Positions 1 to 8,642 are shown, counted from the first letter of the stretch. The stretch: 64,000 nucleotides of DNA from Flavobacterium sp. Root186 (GCF_001428525.1 NZ_LMHW01000001.1:186705-250704); one strand, 5' to 3'. Notes: generated by a model not told the origin, from the letters alone. Numbers and translations are program-made.

Positions 1-702
1 GCCATGAAAATGCTCGGCAATCAGATAAGATGAAAAGGGTGTCAATAACGTAAGTGTTACCTCAATAATATCATCGCAAACAAATCTTTTGTGGATATAA
101 TACATTATAAAACCAACAGCCAAACCTATTGCAATTCCTAAAACCGACATCAAAACAAAATTTAGTCCTGCCTGCCACAAAACGAAATTTCCTGCTGTAA
201 TTGCAGTTAAAGCATATTTATACGCCACAAGACCGCTGGCATCGTTCACCAAACTCTCCCCTTCAAGAATGGCAATTAATCTTGGGTGCAGACCTAAGCC
301 TTTAGTTATGGATGTTGCAGAAACTGCATCGGGAGGCGAAACAATAGCTCCAAGCAAAAAAGCTAACGGCCAGGAAATATCATCTATAAGCCAGTGTGCA
401 ACTACAGCAACCAATCCGGTTGTAAAAAAAACCAAACCAACAGCTGCCAAGGTTATCGGGCGGATTGTCTGCTTAAAATCAGACCAGCTTGTATGCCATG
501 CGGCGTGATATAAAAGCGGCGGCAGGAAAATGATAAAAACAACTTCAGGACTCAGCGCAATAACCGGAAGTCCCGGAACAACACTAATAATTACACCGCA
601 AAGTACCAGTACAATTGGTATTGGAAAATTATATCTTTTACTTACTAAACTAAGAAAAGCTACGCCAAAAAGTAACATTATAATTACTGTGATATTTTCC
701 AT
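1..702 (-). CDS. CPA1-family Na+/H+ antiporter, N-terminal part (cut by window edge)
   Basis: This is the first 234 codons of an inner-membrane cation/proton antiporter; the reading frame runs off the left edge. The protein starts MENITVIIMLLFGVAFLSL and continues as successive hydrophobic helices. It contains the CPA1-type ion-path signature SPPDASVSATS (about residues 119-129) and GESLVNDASGL (about 147-157), whose ND pair is the usual transport motif. By family knowledge it exchanges Na+ (or K+) for H+ and serves pH and salt homeostasis. The start is the only ATG before the first membrane helix. It is divergent from the TonB receptor, with about 300 bp between them. Ion specificity cannot be read from this fragment. 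Confidence 0.88.
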   Translation of the reverse strand, partial: MENITVIIMLLFGVAFLSLVSKRYNFPIPIVLVLCGVIISVVPGLPVIALSPEVVFIIFLPPLLYHAAWHTSWSDFKQTIRPITLAAVGLVFFTTGLVAVVAHWLIDDISWPLAFLLGAIVSPPDAVSATSITKGLGLHPRLIAILEGESLVNDASGLVAYKYALTAITAGNFVLWQAGLNFVLMSVLGIAIGLAVGFIMYYIHKRFVCDDIIEVTLTLLTPFSSYLIAEHFHG

Positions 703-945
703 TTACTGCGGGTATTTATTTGTTTTGGATGATAATTTGTGGCTACTAAATTAATATTTTATGATAATTAAATTAGAATATCACCGAAAAAATTACAGCT
801 TACTATTCATACAAATATCAAAAATAATTACTTAAAAAGATGACGTTTTATCCACTCAAATAGTTAAAAACAACGATTCAAATTCCATTTAACATATTCT
901 GTTTTAAATGATAGAAAAAATTTAAAAATGGTCAGTTTTAATTTA

Positions 946-953
946 TACATTTG
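946..953 (+). promoter_or_regulatory. Candidate -7 promoter element TACATTTG
   Basis: This is an exact match to the Bacteroidota -7 consensus TAnnTTTG, 52 bp upstream of the receptor start codon. The same octamer precedes the ankyrin gene at 7055-7062. A convincing -33 TTTG partner is not evident. Confidence 0.5.
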
Positions 954-961
954 AACTGTTT

Positions 962-978
962 TTATTTAGTCTAAATAA
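962..978. promoter_or_regulatory. 17-bp perfect palindrome, candidate metal-regulator operator
   Basis: The sequence TTATTTAGTCTAAATAA has two 8-bp arms that are perfect inverted repeats around one central base. It starts 8 bp after the TAnnTTTG box and ends 27 bp before the receptor start, where a repressor would block transcription. A 14/17 match lies in the same place before the ankyrin/ApbE cluster (7072-7088). A Fur- or DtxR-family regulator is the natural guess, but the regulator's identity is inferred. Confidence 0.55.
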
Positions 979-1005
979 TATGAATTAAAATCAACCATTA
1001 AAACC

Positions 1006-3357
1006 ATGAATCTTAAAAATCAAAGAATTACCAAATTCGCATTATTACTATACCTGTTCTTTTCGGCACTGATCGTTCAGGCACAGCAAAATAATGGAAA
1101 AATAAAAGGAACAATCACAACATCAGATGGTGATCCTGCATCGTTTGTAAATGTAATTTTAAAAAATACAAAATTCGGTGTCTTTACCAATGAAGACGGT
1201 ATTTTTGAATTTAATAGAATAAAACCGGGAACTTATACGGCTCAAATTTCTCTTACCGGATATGAAACCCTTGAAGAACAAGTTACCGTTACAGAAAACA
1301 CCACTACTCCACTCAACTTACAATTGAAAGTTTCTAATAAAGAACTTCAGGAAGTAATTATAACCAATGATAAAAAGAAAATATCTTCTAAGGAAAGTGT
1401 TTACGTAGCCAGAATGCCGCTTAAAAACTTAGAAAATCCGCAAGTATATTCGGTTATAAATTCAAAAATAATCGAACAGCAGGTTTTAACGAATTTTGAT
1501 GATGCCTTAAAAAGTGCAGCCGGAGTTGTTTCGGGAGGATCTGAACCTGGTGTAAGATCGTATTCCTATTTAAGAGGATTTGACGATCAGGCTTTTTACA
1601 GAGATGGAAAAATGCTTGGAAACTGGACCGAAAATGATATGGCAAATATCGAAAATATTGAAGTGATTAAAGGGCCGTCTGGAACTCTATTTGGCGGACA
1701 TGGACGTGCAAACTACGGCGGAATCATTAACCGCATCACTAAAAAACCATACGCAGCTTTTGGCGGAAACATTAACTACATCACAGGCAGTTACGGTTAT
1801 AATCGTTTAACAGCTGATATTAATAGTCCGTTAAGTAAAGACTCTACATTTTTAGGCCGAGTAAATACAGCTTACAGAAAAGAAAAAAGTTTTCAGGATT
1901 ACGGCTGGGCCGAAAGTTTTTTTGTCGCACCGGCTTTTACATACAAAGCAAGCGACAGACTTCAGTTTATTGTTGAAGCTGATATTTATAAAATCAACGG
2001 TGCCGGACGTCCTTACTTAAGTGCTGACGGAATCACAAATGTAAGTGAATTAGACCCTGTTCGAAAATTATCATTTAGCAGTAACGAAATTACATTCGAA
2101 AAAGCGTCTACAATTTTCTCTGTTGATGCCTTATATAAATTAAGCGATCAATGGACATCTACAACTTCTTTTGGACATTCGTACAGCTTATATGCACCAA
2201 ATTATGTCAACGCTACTATATCTGGACAACAAGTAACAAGAAGCATTGGTTCTGCTCGTTACGATATTGATTTTACAACCATTCAGCAATATTTAAACGG
2301 CGATTTTAAAATTGGAAAAATGCGCAACCGTCTTTTAGTTGGAGTTGACTATTTAAGAGATGATGAAATTTATGTTGGAGGTTCTGCTAATTATGATACA
2401 TTTAATTACACGACTGTTGCCCCTTATATGTCAAAACAGGATTTTGATAAAGCGATTCAAACCAATCCTTCCTGGAACGGCGGTTATGTAAACGATCGTT
2501 ACAGTATTTATTTTTCTAATGTTTTAGACATTTTACCGCAATTACATTTAATGACAAGTCTGCGTTATGAATATTCTAAAGAAATGTCACCAAGTGCCAC
2601 CGTACCAAATGCCGAAGACCCTGATTTTTCTTTCGATCAAAGCGCGTGGACACCAAAATTTGGATTAGTTTATGAAATTCTGCCAGAGCAGTTAGCCGTA
2701 TTTGGAAACTATTTAGGTGGAAATAAAAACATCAACAGTTTCTTAAAAGATGACGGAACAGGAAACGGAACAATGCAAAAAGCCGATCCTGAAAAAGCAA
2801 CACAATGGGAACTTGGATTTAAATCGAGTTTATTCCAAAACCGTTTAACTTTAATGGCAAGTTATTTTGATATTAAAGTGGATAATAAACTGAGAATGGA
2901 CCCAAAAAACCAATTGTTTAGTTTACAAGACGGAACCCAGAAAAACAAAGGTTTTGAATTGGAATTATTCGCGAATCCATTTGCAGGATTTGATATTATG
3001 TTAGGATACGCTAATCTTGACGCTACATTCTTAAACGGTACAGATGCCGGAAAACACGTTGCGTACACCCCAAAAAATACTATAAATTATTGGCTAAGTT
3101 ATACCGTTAAACAAGGTAATGCAAAAGGTTTAGGAATTGGTTTTGGTGGAAATTACAGAGGCGATAGTTTCCTAAGTTCTGCAAATACAGTAACAATTTC
3201 AAAAGTTCATACTTTAAACGCCTCTGTTTTTTATGAGCAGGCAAGATATAGAATTGCTATTAAAGCAGATAATCTAAGTAATGAAGTGTATTGGGGTGAT
3301 TTCTTAAATCCTCAGTCGCCAAGAACTGTAAAAGCATCTTTGCTTGTGAAGTTCTAA
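1006..3357 (+). CDS. TonB-dependent siderophore-type receptor
   Basis: This 783-aa outer-membrane receptor is the length expected of siderophore receptors and much shorter than SusC proteins. A signal peptide ends near residue 26 (LIVQAQQ). It is followed by a carboxypeptidase-regulatory-like beta-sandwich (about 30-115), common in Bacteroidota receptors. The plug (about 140-245) has the IKGPSGTLFGGHG stretch typical of this class, and the 22-stranded barrel ends in the aromatic residue F (LLVKF). It would import a ferric siderophore or similar ligand using TonB energy. The gene is monocistronic, with a TAnnTTTG box and palindromic operator upstream and a strong hairpin downstream. The operator links it to the ApbE/PepSY cluster at 7-12.6 kb. 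The ligand cannot be told from sequence. Confidence 0.9.
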   Translation: MNLKNQRITKFALLLYLFFSALIVQAQQNNGKIKGTITTSDGDPASFVNVILKNTKFGVFTNEDGIFEFNRIKPGTYTAQISLTGYETLEEQVTVTENTTTPLNLQLKVSNKELQEVIITNDKKKISSKESVYVARMPLKNLENPQVYSVINSKIIEQQVLTNFDDALKSAAGVVSGGSEPGVRSYSYLRGFDDQAFYRDGKMLGNWTENDMANIENIEVIKGPSGTLFGGHGRANYGGIINRITKKPYAAFGGNINYITGSYGYNRLTADINSPLSKDSTFLGRVNTAYRKEKSFQDYGWAESFFVAPAFTYKASDRLQFIVEADIYKINGAGRPYLSADGITNVSELDPVRKLSFSSNEITFEKASTIFSVDALYKLSDQWTSTTSFGHSYSLYAPNYVNATISGQQVTRSIGSARYDIDFTTIQQYLNGDFKIGKMRNRLLVGVDYLRDDEIYVGGSANYDTFNYTTVAPYMSKQDFDKAIQTNPSWNGGYVNDRYSIYFSNVLDILPQLHLMTSLRYEYSKEMSPSATVPNAEDPDFSFDQSAWTPKFGLVYEILPEQLAVFGNYLGGNKNINSFLKDDGTGNGTMQKADPEKATQWELGFKSSLFQNRLTLMASYFDIKVDNKLRMDPKNQLFSLQDGTQKNKGFELELFANPFAGFDIMLGYANLDATFLNGTDAGKHVAYTPKNTINYWLSYTVKQGNAKGLGIGFGGNYRGDSFLSSANTVTISKVHTLNASVFYEQARYRIAIKADNLSNEVYWGDFLNPQSPRTVKASLLVKF

Positions 3358-3376
3358 ATATTAGTTGTTAGTTGTG

Positions 3377-3412
3377 AAAACCTCCAAAGTCGTATGATTT
3401 TGGAGGTTTTTA
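3377..3412 (+). terminator. Rho-independent terminator after TonB receptor
   Basis: AAAACCTCCAAA pairs with TTTGGAGGTTTT across a loop of about 10 bases, followed by T-rich DNA. It starts about 20 bp after the receptor stop codon. Confidence 0.8.
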
Positions 3413-3429
3413 GTTTTAATGGAGATTAT

Positions 3430-3671
3430 AACACATAGAAACATAGTTTTTCTTTGTCTACAAAGGTGTTTCATTTGTTTAAACAAATCCCGAAGCTTCG
3501 GGACTATGTGTAAAAATCTAGATTTTTTTTCAACTCTTTTAAACGAAATAAAATCTATGTTTTTATGTGTTAGAAAATGATTGCGGAGTTACTTGCGGAG
3601 ATGTCTCCTTCGTCGACATGACAAATATTACGAGAATGTCTTCATCAAAAAAATCTGCGTGAAACTTCTTT
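3430..3671. repeat. Mosaic of intergenic repeat fragments
   Basis: This gene-free stretch carries a palindrome whose outer arms are AACACATAGAAACATAG (3430-3446) and its near complement (3555-3571). Inside it sits a perfect 16-bp palindrome, TCCCGAAGCTTCGGGA (3488-3503). Next to it, 3580-3624 is a degenerate copy of the 'CTCCTTCGTCGAAATGACAA' family seen at 40.7, 45.6 and 57.2 kb. After that, 3650-3666 is a half copy of the AAATCTGCGTGAAA family. It looks like an accumulation site for short repeats rather than a regulatory region. Confidence 0.65.
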
Positions 3672-3700
3672 TTGATTTATATGATTAAAACTTTCAAATA

Positions 3701-3733
3701 AAAAAGCCGAATCATTTCTGACTCGGCTTTTGT
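3701..3733 (-). terminator. Terminator of the nrdBA operon
   Basis: AAAAGCCGAATCA pairs with TGACTCGGCTTTT across a four-base loop with one mismatch. On the - strand a T-rich run follows. It begins about 5 bp after the nrdA stop codon. Confidence 0.85.
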
Positions 3734-3737
3734 TTTT

Positions 3738-5435
3738 TTATGATTCACAACTGCTGCAGGTAACCAAACTTGTAACCAATTCTTTAGAAACACTTTGGCT
3801 TCTTTGGTAATACAAACTTTTTACCCCCAATTGCCATGCTTCGATCATTAAACGATTTACTTCTTTAATTGGCAGTTCTGCCGGAATATTAAGGTTTAAA
3901 CTCTGCCCCTGATCTACAAATTTTTGACGAATTCCTGCCTGTTGCACAATCTCCAATTGGCTGATTTCTTTAAACGTTTTAAAAACATCTTTTTCAGTTT
4001 GAGAAAGCTGAGACATATGCTGAACACTTCCGCCGTTTAGCATAATTTCTCTCCAAACCTCTTCATTATCCAGACCTTTTTCTTCAAGTAATTTTTTCAG
4101 GTATTTATTTTTACGCATAAAATTTCCTTTACTTAAACCGGCCTTATAGTAATTGCTGCTAAAAGGTTCGATTCCCGGAGAAGTCTGACCTAAAATTGCC
4201 GAAGATGAAGTTGTTGGTGCAATTGCCATTGTTGTCGTATTACGTCTTCCGTAACCTTTTAACAATTCAGGTTCACCATAAATTCGGGCTAATTCCTGAG
4301 TTGCTTTATCCGCTTTATCGCTTATATGTTTGAAAATTTCTGTCGTTTTCAATTTGGCTTCCATTCCTTCAAACGGAATCATATTTTTCTGTAAATAAGA
4401 ATGCCATCCTAAAACGCCCAAACCTAATGCACGGTGTCTTTTAGCAAATTTATTGGCTGCAGAAAGATAATAATTACCTTCTGTTTTTTCGATGAATTCC
4501 TGCAATACCGCATCAAGGAAAAATATTGCCAGTTTTACCGCTTCAGTATCTTTCCATTCTTCGTAAAGCTCCAAATTCATGGATGATAAACAGCAAATGA
4601 ATGATTCGTCTTGTGTTGACGGAAGCATAATTTCACTGCATAAATTACTCGCATTGATTCTCAGGTTTTGATCCTTATAAACCTGCGGTTTACTTTTGTT
4701 TACATTATCGCTGAAAAAGATATAAGGCAATCCTTTTTGCTGACGGCTTTCTAAAACCTTTGCCCAAATTTGTCTTTTATCATTATCACCGTCAATCATT
4801 TCCTGCATCCAGTAATCAGGAACGCAAATTCCGGTAAATAAATTCTGGATTGGGTTTCCGATGCTTTTAATTTTCAAAAACTCTTCTATATCCGGGTGGT
4901 CGATATCTAAATACGCTGCAAATGCACCGCGACGTACTCCGCCTTGCGAAATCGTGTCCATAGCCGTGTCAAAAAGTTTCATAAAACTTACTGCTCCACT
5001 GCTTTTTCCGTTATCGGTTACGGCACTTCCACGTTCACGCAATTCTCCAAAATAACCAGAAGTTCCTCCGCCTATTTTAGTCTGCATAATCACTTCCCCT
5101 AATTTATGTGTAATTCCTTCAATCTTATCCGGAACGTGTACGTTAAAGCAAGAAATTGGTAAACCTCTTTCGGTTCCCATATTGGCCCAAACCGGCGAGC
5201 TGATACTCATCCAGCCGCGTTCGATCATTTCTACAAAAGATTCTTTTAATTCCGGTTTATACAATCTTCTTGCGGCAGCAGTACAAATTCTGTCAATTGC
5301 ACCTTCTACCGTTTCACCTTTTAAAAGATAACCGCGATTTAAAATTTGTTCACTTTCAGAGTTCTTCCACCACATTTTGGTTCCTGCTTCATTTTGCGGA
5401 AGACTATTTACTTCATTTGTATCTATTGTACTCAT
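3738..5435 (-). CDS. nrdA: Class Id ribonucleotide reductase, catalytic alpha subunit (minimal NrdA)
   Basis: This 565-aa cytoplasmic enzyme subunit reduces ribonucleoside diphosphates to deoxyribonucleotides. The redox cysteine pair is C96 (GLPISCFN) and C281/C282 (ICCLSSMNL). The active-site loop is N264-C266-E268 (NLCSEIMLPS), with C266 the thiyl-radical residue. The radical-path tyrosine pair is Y542-Y543 (LYYQRS), and the C-terminal shuttle cysteines are C560/C563. It is about 200 residues shorter than E. coli NrdA and has no N-terminal ATP-cone, so overall dATP feedback through that domain is absent. This agrees with the minimal class Id alpha subunit described for F. johnsoniae. It lies 12 bp after nrdB in one operon and is followed directly by a terminator. 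Confidence 0.95.
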   Translation of the reverse strand: MSTIDTNEVNSLPQNEAGTKMWWKNSESEQILNRGYLLKGETVEGAIDRICTAAARRLYKPELKESFVEMIERGWMSISSPVWANMGTERGLPISCFNVHVPDKIEGITHKLGEVIMQTKIGGGTSGYFGELRERGSAVTDNGKSSGAVSFMKLFDTAMDTISQGGVRRGAFAAYLDIDHPDIEEFLKIKSIGNPIQNLFTGICVPDYWMQEMIDGDNDKRQIWAKVLESRQQKGLPYIFFSDNVNKSKPQVYKDQNLRINASNLCSEIMLPSTQDESFICCLSSMNLELYEEWKDTEAVKLAIFFLDAVLQEFIEKTEGNYYLSAANKFAKRHRALGLGVLGWHSYLQKNMIPFEGMEAKLKTTEIFKHISDKADKATQELARIYGEPELLKGYGRRNTTTMAIAPTTSSSAILGQTSPGIEPFSSNYYKAGLSKGNFMRKNKYLKKLLEEKGLDNEEVWREIMLNGGSVQHMSQLSQTEKDVFKTFKEISQLEIVQQAGIRQKFVDQGQSLNLNIPAELPIKEVNRLMIEAWQLGVKSLYYQRSQSVSKELVTSLVTCSSCES

Positions 5436-5447
5436 ACTGTTTTGCTT

Positions 5448-6422
5448 TTAGAAAAGATCGTTTGCCGTAATACTTTTATCGTGTTTGGTATATTCTACAG
5501 GGCGTTTTGCAAAAAAATCGTCGAGACTGTTGGCAAAAACTTCTTCTTCAAACCAGGCCAAAGCTTTGTAATCTTCAATATTAACGTTGAATATTGTTGG
5601 AATTCCAATTTGTTTTAAGCTTTCGTCAATTCTAAATTTCATAAAATTCACTAAGTCACCTTTTTTGATGCTCTCTATTTCACCTTCTTCAAATATCCAG
5701 TCTAATATGTCTGATTCAACAGCAATAGAATCCTTAACCGTTTCTCTTATCAATTCTAAAGTATCAGCATCAAAATAATCCGGAAATTCTTCTCTGATTT
5801 TATTGATGATGTAAATTCCGCCATTTGCATGAATCTGTTCATCGATAGAAGTCCATGCGATAATGTTGCTTACATTTTTCATGTAACCTTTAAATCTTGT
5901 AAAAGAAAGCAGAATAGCAAACTGACTGAAAAGCGATACATTTTCGATCAGGATACTGAACAAAATCAGTGAAACCATATACTTACGGTTGTCCTGAGAA
6001 CGTGTATCTTTTAAAACATTCGAAAGATAATCTACACGTCTGCGAATAACCGGAACATCTAGAAGTTTTTCAAATTCATCGTTATAACCCAATACCTCAA
6101 GAAGACGGGAATAAGCTTCAGAATGTCTGAATTCACACTCTGCAAAAGTGCTTCCTAAACCATTAAATTCAGGTTTTGGAAAATGTTCGTAAATGTTTCC
6201 CCAAAAACTTTTTACAGCTACCTCAATCTGTGCAATTGCCAGCAGACTATTCTTTACTGCAGTTTTTTCTGCTGTTGTTAAATGAGCATGAAAATCCTGA
6301 GTATCAGCAGTAAAATCAACTTCTGTATGAACCCAATACGCTTTATTTATTGCTTCTGTAAATTGCAAAACCTCCGGGTATTCAAAAGGTTTATAATTGA
6401 CTCTTTTATCAAATATAGACAT
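5448..6422 (-). CDS. nrdB: Class Id ribonucleotide reductase, dimetal beta subunit
   Basis: This 324-aa ferritin-like radical-generating subunit pairs with the NrdA downstream. Metal ligands visible are E67, E97 and H100 (ECEFRH), E160 (LIENVSLF), and E195 and H198 (DEQIHANG). Y104 lies four residues after H100, where the radical Tyr of class Ia sits. In F. johnsoniae NrdB, which this closely resembles in numbering, the cofactor is a Mn2 cluster activated by superoxide and Y104 is not the radical carrier. There is no N-terminal ATP-cone, unlike the class Id beta of Leeuwenhoekiella. It is the first gene of the nrdBA operon. The metal type here is inferred from family resemblance, not from sequence alone. 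Confidence 0.94.
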   Translation of the reverse strand: MSIFDKRVNYKPFEYPEVLQFTEAINKAYWVHTEVDFTADTQDFHAHLTTAEKTAVKNSLLAIAQIEVAVKSFWGNIYEHFPKPEFNGLGSTFAECEFRHSEAYSRLLEVLGYNDEFEKLLDVPVIRRRVDYLSNVLKDTRSQDNRKYMVSLILFSILIENVSLFSQFAILLSFTRFKGYMKNVSNIIAWTSIDEQIHANGGIYIINKIREEFPDYFDADTLELIRETVKDSIAVESDILDWIFEEGEIESIKKGDLVNFMKFRIDESLKQIGIPTIFNVNIEDYKALAWFEEEVFANSLDDFFAKRPVEYTKHDKSITANDLF

Positions 6423-6925
6423 ATATATAGTATTTAACGGTGACTAAGTAAGAATAGAAAAGGAACAGGATTTGAGGTGGGGAACTGCATTTTCTATATA
6501 TACAAAATTAACCCACGATTCTCCTTTAGACTAGGTTTTGATGTTAAAAATCCGAACAATTATCAACAAGGAAAAATTAGGTTTAAAACCATTAAAAAAA
6601 CAATTTATTAACAGCCGCATAATTTTTCGTAGTTGCCCAAATACCAGTTATTTAAACTGAATCTAAATAAAGTTGTCAACATAAAAAATGAAAAAAATAC
6701 GGATAATGAAAAAACAGTTATTAACATTCAAACTTCAATTTTGGACTTTTTTGATTCCATTTTGAATAAATCTAAACGTCAAATTTCTTCTTAAAAAGAG
6801 TTTTATTTAGAAGAAAAGAAAATTAAAAAATGTTTCACTTTTACAAAAACTAAAAAACTAATTACCAATACTTTAAAATTAAAAATAATAAAAAACATTA
6901 AACACTTATTAAACCAAAATATAAA

Positions 6926-6959
6926 ACTGCTGTCTTACGATTTTGAAAATCGGTGCAGT
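6926..6959 (+). other. Isolated hairpin in the intergenic region
   Basis: An inner stem CGATTTT/AAAATCG closes on a single-base loop. An outer stem ACTGC/GCAGT is separated from it by an unequal internal loop. No T-run follows, and there is no gene on either side for about 190 bp. The role is unknown; a small RNA or a protein site are possible. Confidence 0.3.
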
Positions 6960-7054
6960 AGAAGAAGATAATTGTAAGCTTAGAATTCAAATTAAAAAAT
7001 CATAAGAATTAAACTTTTAAAAGCAATAAAACTTGCTATAAAAATATTAATCTT

Positions 7055-7062
7055 TACATTTG
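7055..7062 (+). promoter_or_regulatory. Candidate -7 promoter element TACATTTG
   Basis: This is an exact TAnnTTTG match, 84 bp before the ankyrin gene start and identical to the element before the TonB receptor. It precedes the palindrome at 7072-7088 by 9 bp. Confidence 0.5.
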
Positions 7063-7071
7063 CCATTATTT

Positions 7072-7088
7072 TGATTTATTCTAAATAG
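7072..7088. promoter_or_regulatory. Second copy of the 17-bp candidate operator
   Basis: TGATTTATTCTAAATAG matches the perfect palindrome before the TonB receptor (962-978) at 14 of 17 positions. It has nearly the same offset from the TAnnTTTG box. It ends 58 bp before the ankyrin start codon. This makes co-regulation of the receptor and the redox cluster likely. Confidence 0.5.
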
Positions 7089-7146
7089 ACAATTATCTCA
7101 TCTATAATTTTTGGGGCTAAAATTCCAATAAACAACATAATAAAAT

Positions 7147-8634
7147 ATGAAAAAGAATCTTTTTATTTCTTTAGCATTTGCAGCTGTTTCATTTGTTAAT
7201 GCACAGCAAAAAAATACGCTTTTAGAAGCATCATTTTGGAAAACATCGCCGAATGTTGAAACAGTAAAAGCAGAAATAGCAAAAGGAAACAATCCTGCAG
7301 AAGCCAACATAAATGCTTTTGATGTTACTACACTGGCAATCAACAATGATGCACCAAATGAAACGATCAAATTTTTAATTGATCAGCCTGGAAACTCTAT
7401 TACCAAATTAACACACGATAACCGTATTTATTTACACTGGGCAGCTTATAGAGGGAATACAGAATTAGTTGAATATTTAATTGGAAAAGGTTCTGATGTT
7501 AAATTTGAAGACAGCCATGGTACAACTCCTGTAGATTTTGCAGCTTCAAACGGCCAGTCTAATCCTGCGTTATATGATGCTTTTTTTAAAGCCGGAATCG
7601 ATCCGAAGAAAAAATATGCAAATGGTGCTAACTTATTGCTTTTAGCAATTTCTGCTGATAAAGATTTAAAAGCTGCCGAATATTTTTCTACAAAAGGATT
7701 ATCTCTTAAAGATGTTGATAATGACGGAAATACAGCTTTTACATACGCAGCTAGATCTGGAAACATTCCTTTTTTGAAAAAGCTTTTAGAAAAAGGAATA
7801 AAACCAAATGATAATGCATTGTTTACCGCTGCTCAGGGAAGCCGTAGAGAAACCAATACAATTGAAACGTATAAATATTTAGTTGAAGAAGTAAAACTAA
7901 AACCAACTGCGCAAAACAAAGCGGGACAAAATGTATTACACATTTTAGCAGGAAAACCAAATCAGGCTGAAATCGTTAAATACTTTTTAAGCAAAGGTAC
8001 TGATGCTAACAAAGCTGATAAAGAAGGAAATACGCCTTTAATGGCAGCTGCTGCGGCCAGAGAAACTGCAGTCTTAGAAATTTTGCTTCCTACTGCTAAA
8101 AATATTAATGCTCAAAACTTAAAAGGAGAATCGGCTTTGACAAATGCAGTAAAGTCAGGAACTCCAGAAGCTGTAAATTTACTTTTAGGCAAAGGTGCTG
8201 ATGTAAATGTAAAAGACAAAGACGGAAACAATTTAGGTGTTTATTTGGTTCAATCTTACAGACCAGCCGGAAAAGAAACTATTACTGATCCTTTTGATGC
8301 AAAAGCAAAATTACTTCAGGACAAAGGATTAAACTTAGCTGCAGCCCAAAAAGACGGAAATACTTTGTATCATTTAGCAATCACAAAAAATGACATCGCA
8401 CTTCTAAAAAAAATAACTGATTTAAAAGTTGATATTAATGCTAAAAATAAAGATGGCTTAACAGCTTTGCACAGAGCAGCTATGACTTCTAAAGATGATT
8501 CTATTTTAAAATATCTTATCTCTGCAGGAGCAAAAAAAGACATCAATACTGAATTTGATGAAACGGCATATGCTTTAGCTAAAGAAAATGAACTGCTTAC
8601 AAAAAACAACGTTTCAATTGACTTTTTAAAATAG
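7147..8634 (+). CDS. Secreted ankyrin-repeat protein
   Basis: This 495-aa protein has a cleavable signal peptide (ending about residue 19, FVNAQQ). The rest is a solenoid of about a dozen ankyrin repeats, including NRIYLHWAAYRGNTELVEYL, NTAFTYAARSGNIPFLKKLL, ESALTNAVKSGTPEAVNLLL and LTALHRAAMTS. No enzymatic domain is visible. Ankyrin solenoids bind proteins, so a periplasmic scaffold or partner-binding role is likely, but the partner is unknown. It is the first gene after a promoter with the same operator palindrome as the siderophore receptor. It precedes the DUF2271, PepSY and ApbE genes on the same strand, which ties it to iron or periplasmic redox work by context only. Confidence 0.88.
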   Translation: MKKNLFISLAFAAVSFVNAQQKNTLLEASFWKTSPNVETVKAEIAKGNNPAEANINAFDVTTLAINNDAPNETIKFLIDQPGNSITKLTHDNRIYLHWAAYRGNTELVEYLIGKGSDVKFEDSHGTTPVDFAASNGQSNPALYDAFFKAGIDPKKKYANGANLLLLAISADKDLKAAEYFSTKGLSLKDVDNDGNTAFTYAARSGNIPFLKKLLEKGIKPNDNALFTAAQGSRRETNTIETYKYLVEEVKLKPTAQNKAGQNVLHILAGKPNQAEIVKYFLSKGTDANKADKEGNTPLMAAAAARETAVLEILLPTAKNINAQNLKGESALTNAVKSGTPEAVNLLLGKGADVNVKDKDGNNLGVYLVQSYRPAGKETITDPFDAKAKLLQDKGLNLAAAQKDGNTLYHLAITKNDIALLKKITDLKVDINAKNKDGLTALHRAAMTSKDDSILKYLISAGAKKDINTEFDETAYALAKENELLTKNNVSIDFLK

Positions 8635-8642
8635 TCTTTAAA

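Larger units (their letters stand above)
703..1005. promoter_or_regulatory. Divergent intergenic region, antiporter / TonB receptor
   Basis: This is 303 bp of AT-rich DNA between two divergent genes. On the right side it holds the TAnnTTTG element and the palindrome listed separately. I see no clear promoter for the antiporter and no hidden gene. Confidence 0.5.
6423..7146. promoter_or_regulatory. 724-bp divergent intergenic region nrdB / ankyrin gene
   Basis: This is very AT-rich DNA with no supported gene. The left end holds a candidate nrdB -7 box (CAAAATTA on +, i.e. TAATTTTG on -, 6503-6510) and, just upstream of it, a degenerate copy (11/17) of the receptor palindrome at 6522-6538. The middle has a two-part hairpin (6926-6959). 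The right end holds the TACATTTG box and palindrome of the ankyrin cluster. The A-rich stretch 6660-6910 shows no further structure that I can support. Confidence 0.5.

Noticed and set aside
269..754. Two short + strand reading frames at the left edge
   Set aside because: They lie opposite the antiporter gene, whose frame, length and motifs are clear, so they are antisense shadows.
6486..6510. TTTTCTATATATACAAAA near nrdB as an NrdR box
   Set aside because: Only the TATATA centre fits; the flanking half-sites do not match, and there is no second box at the usual spacing.
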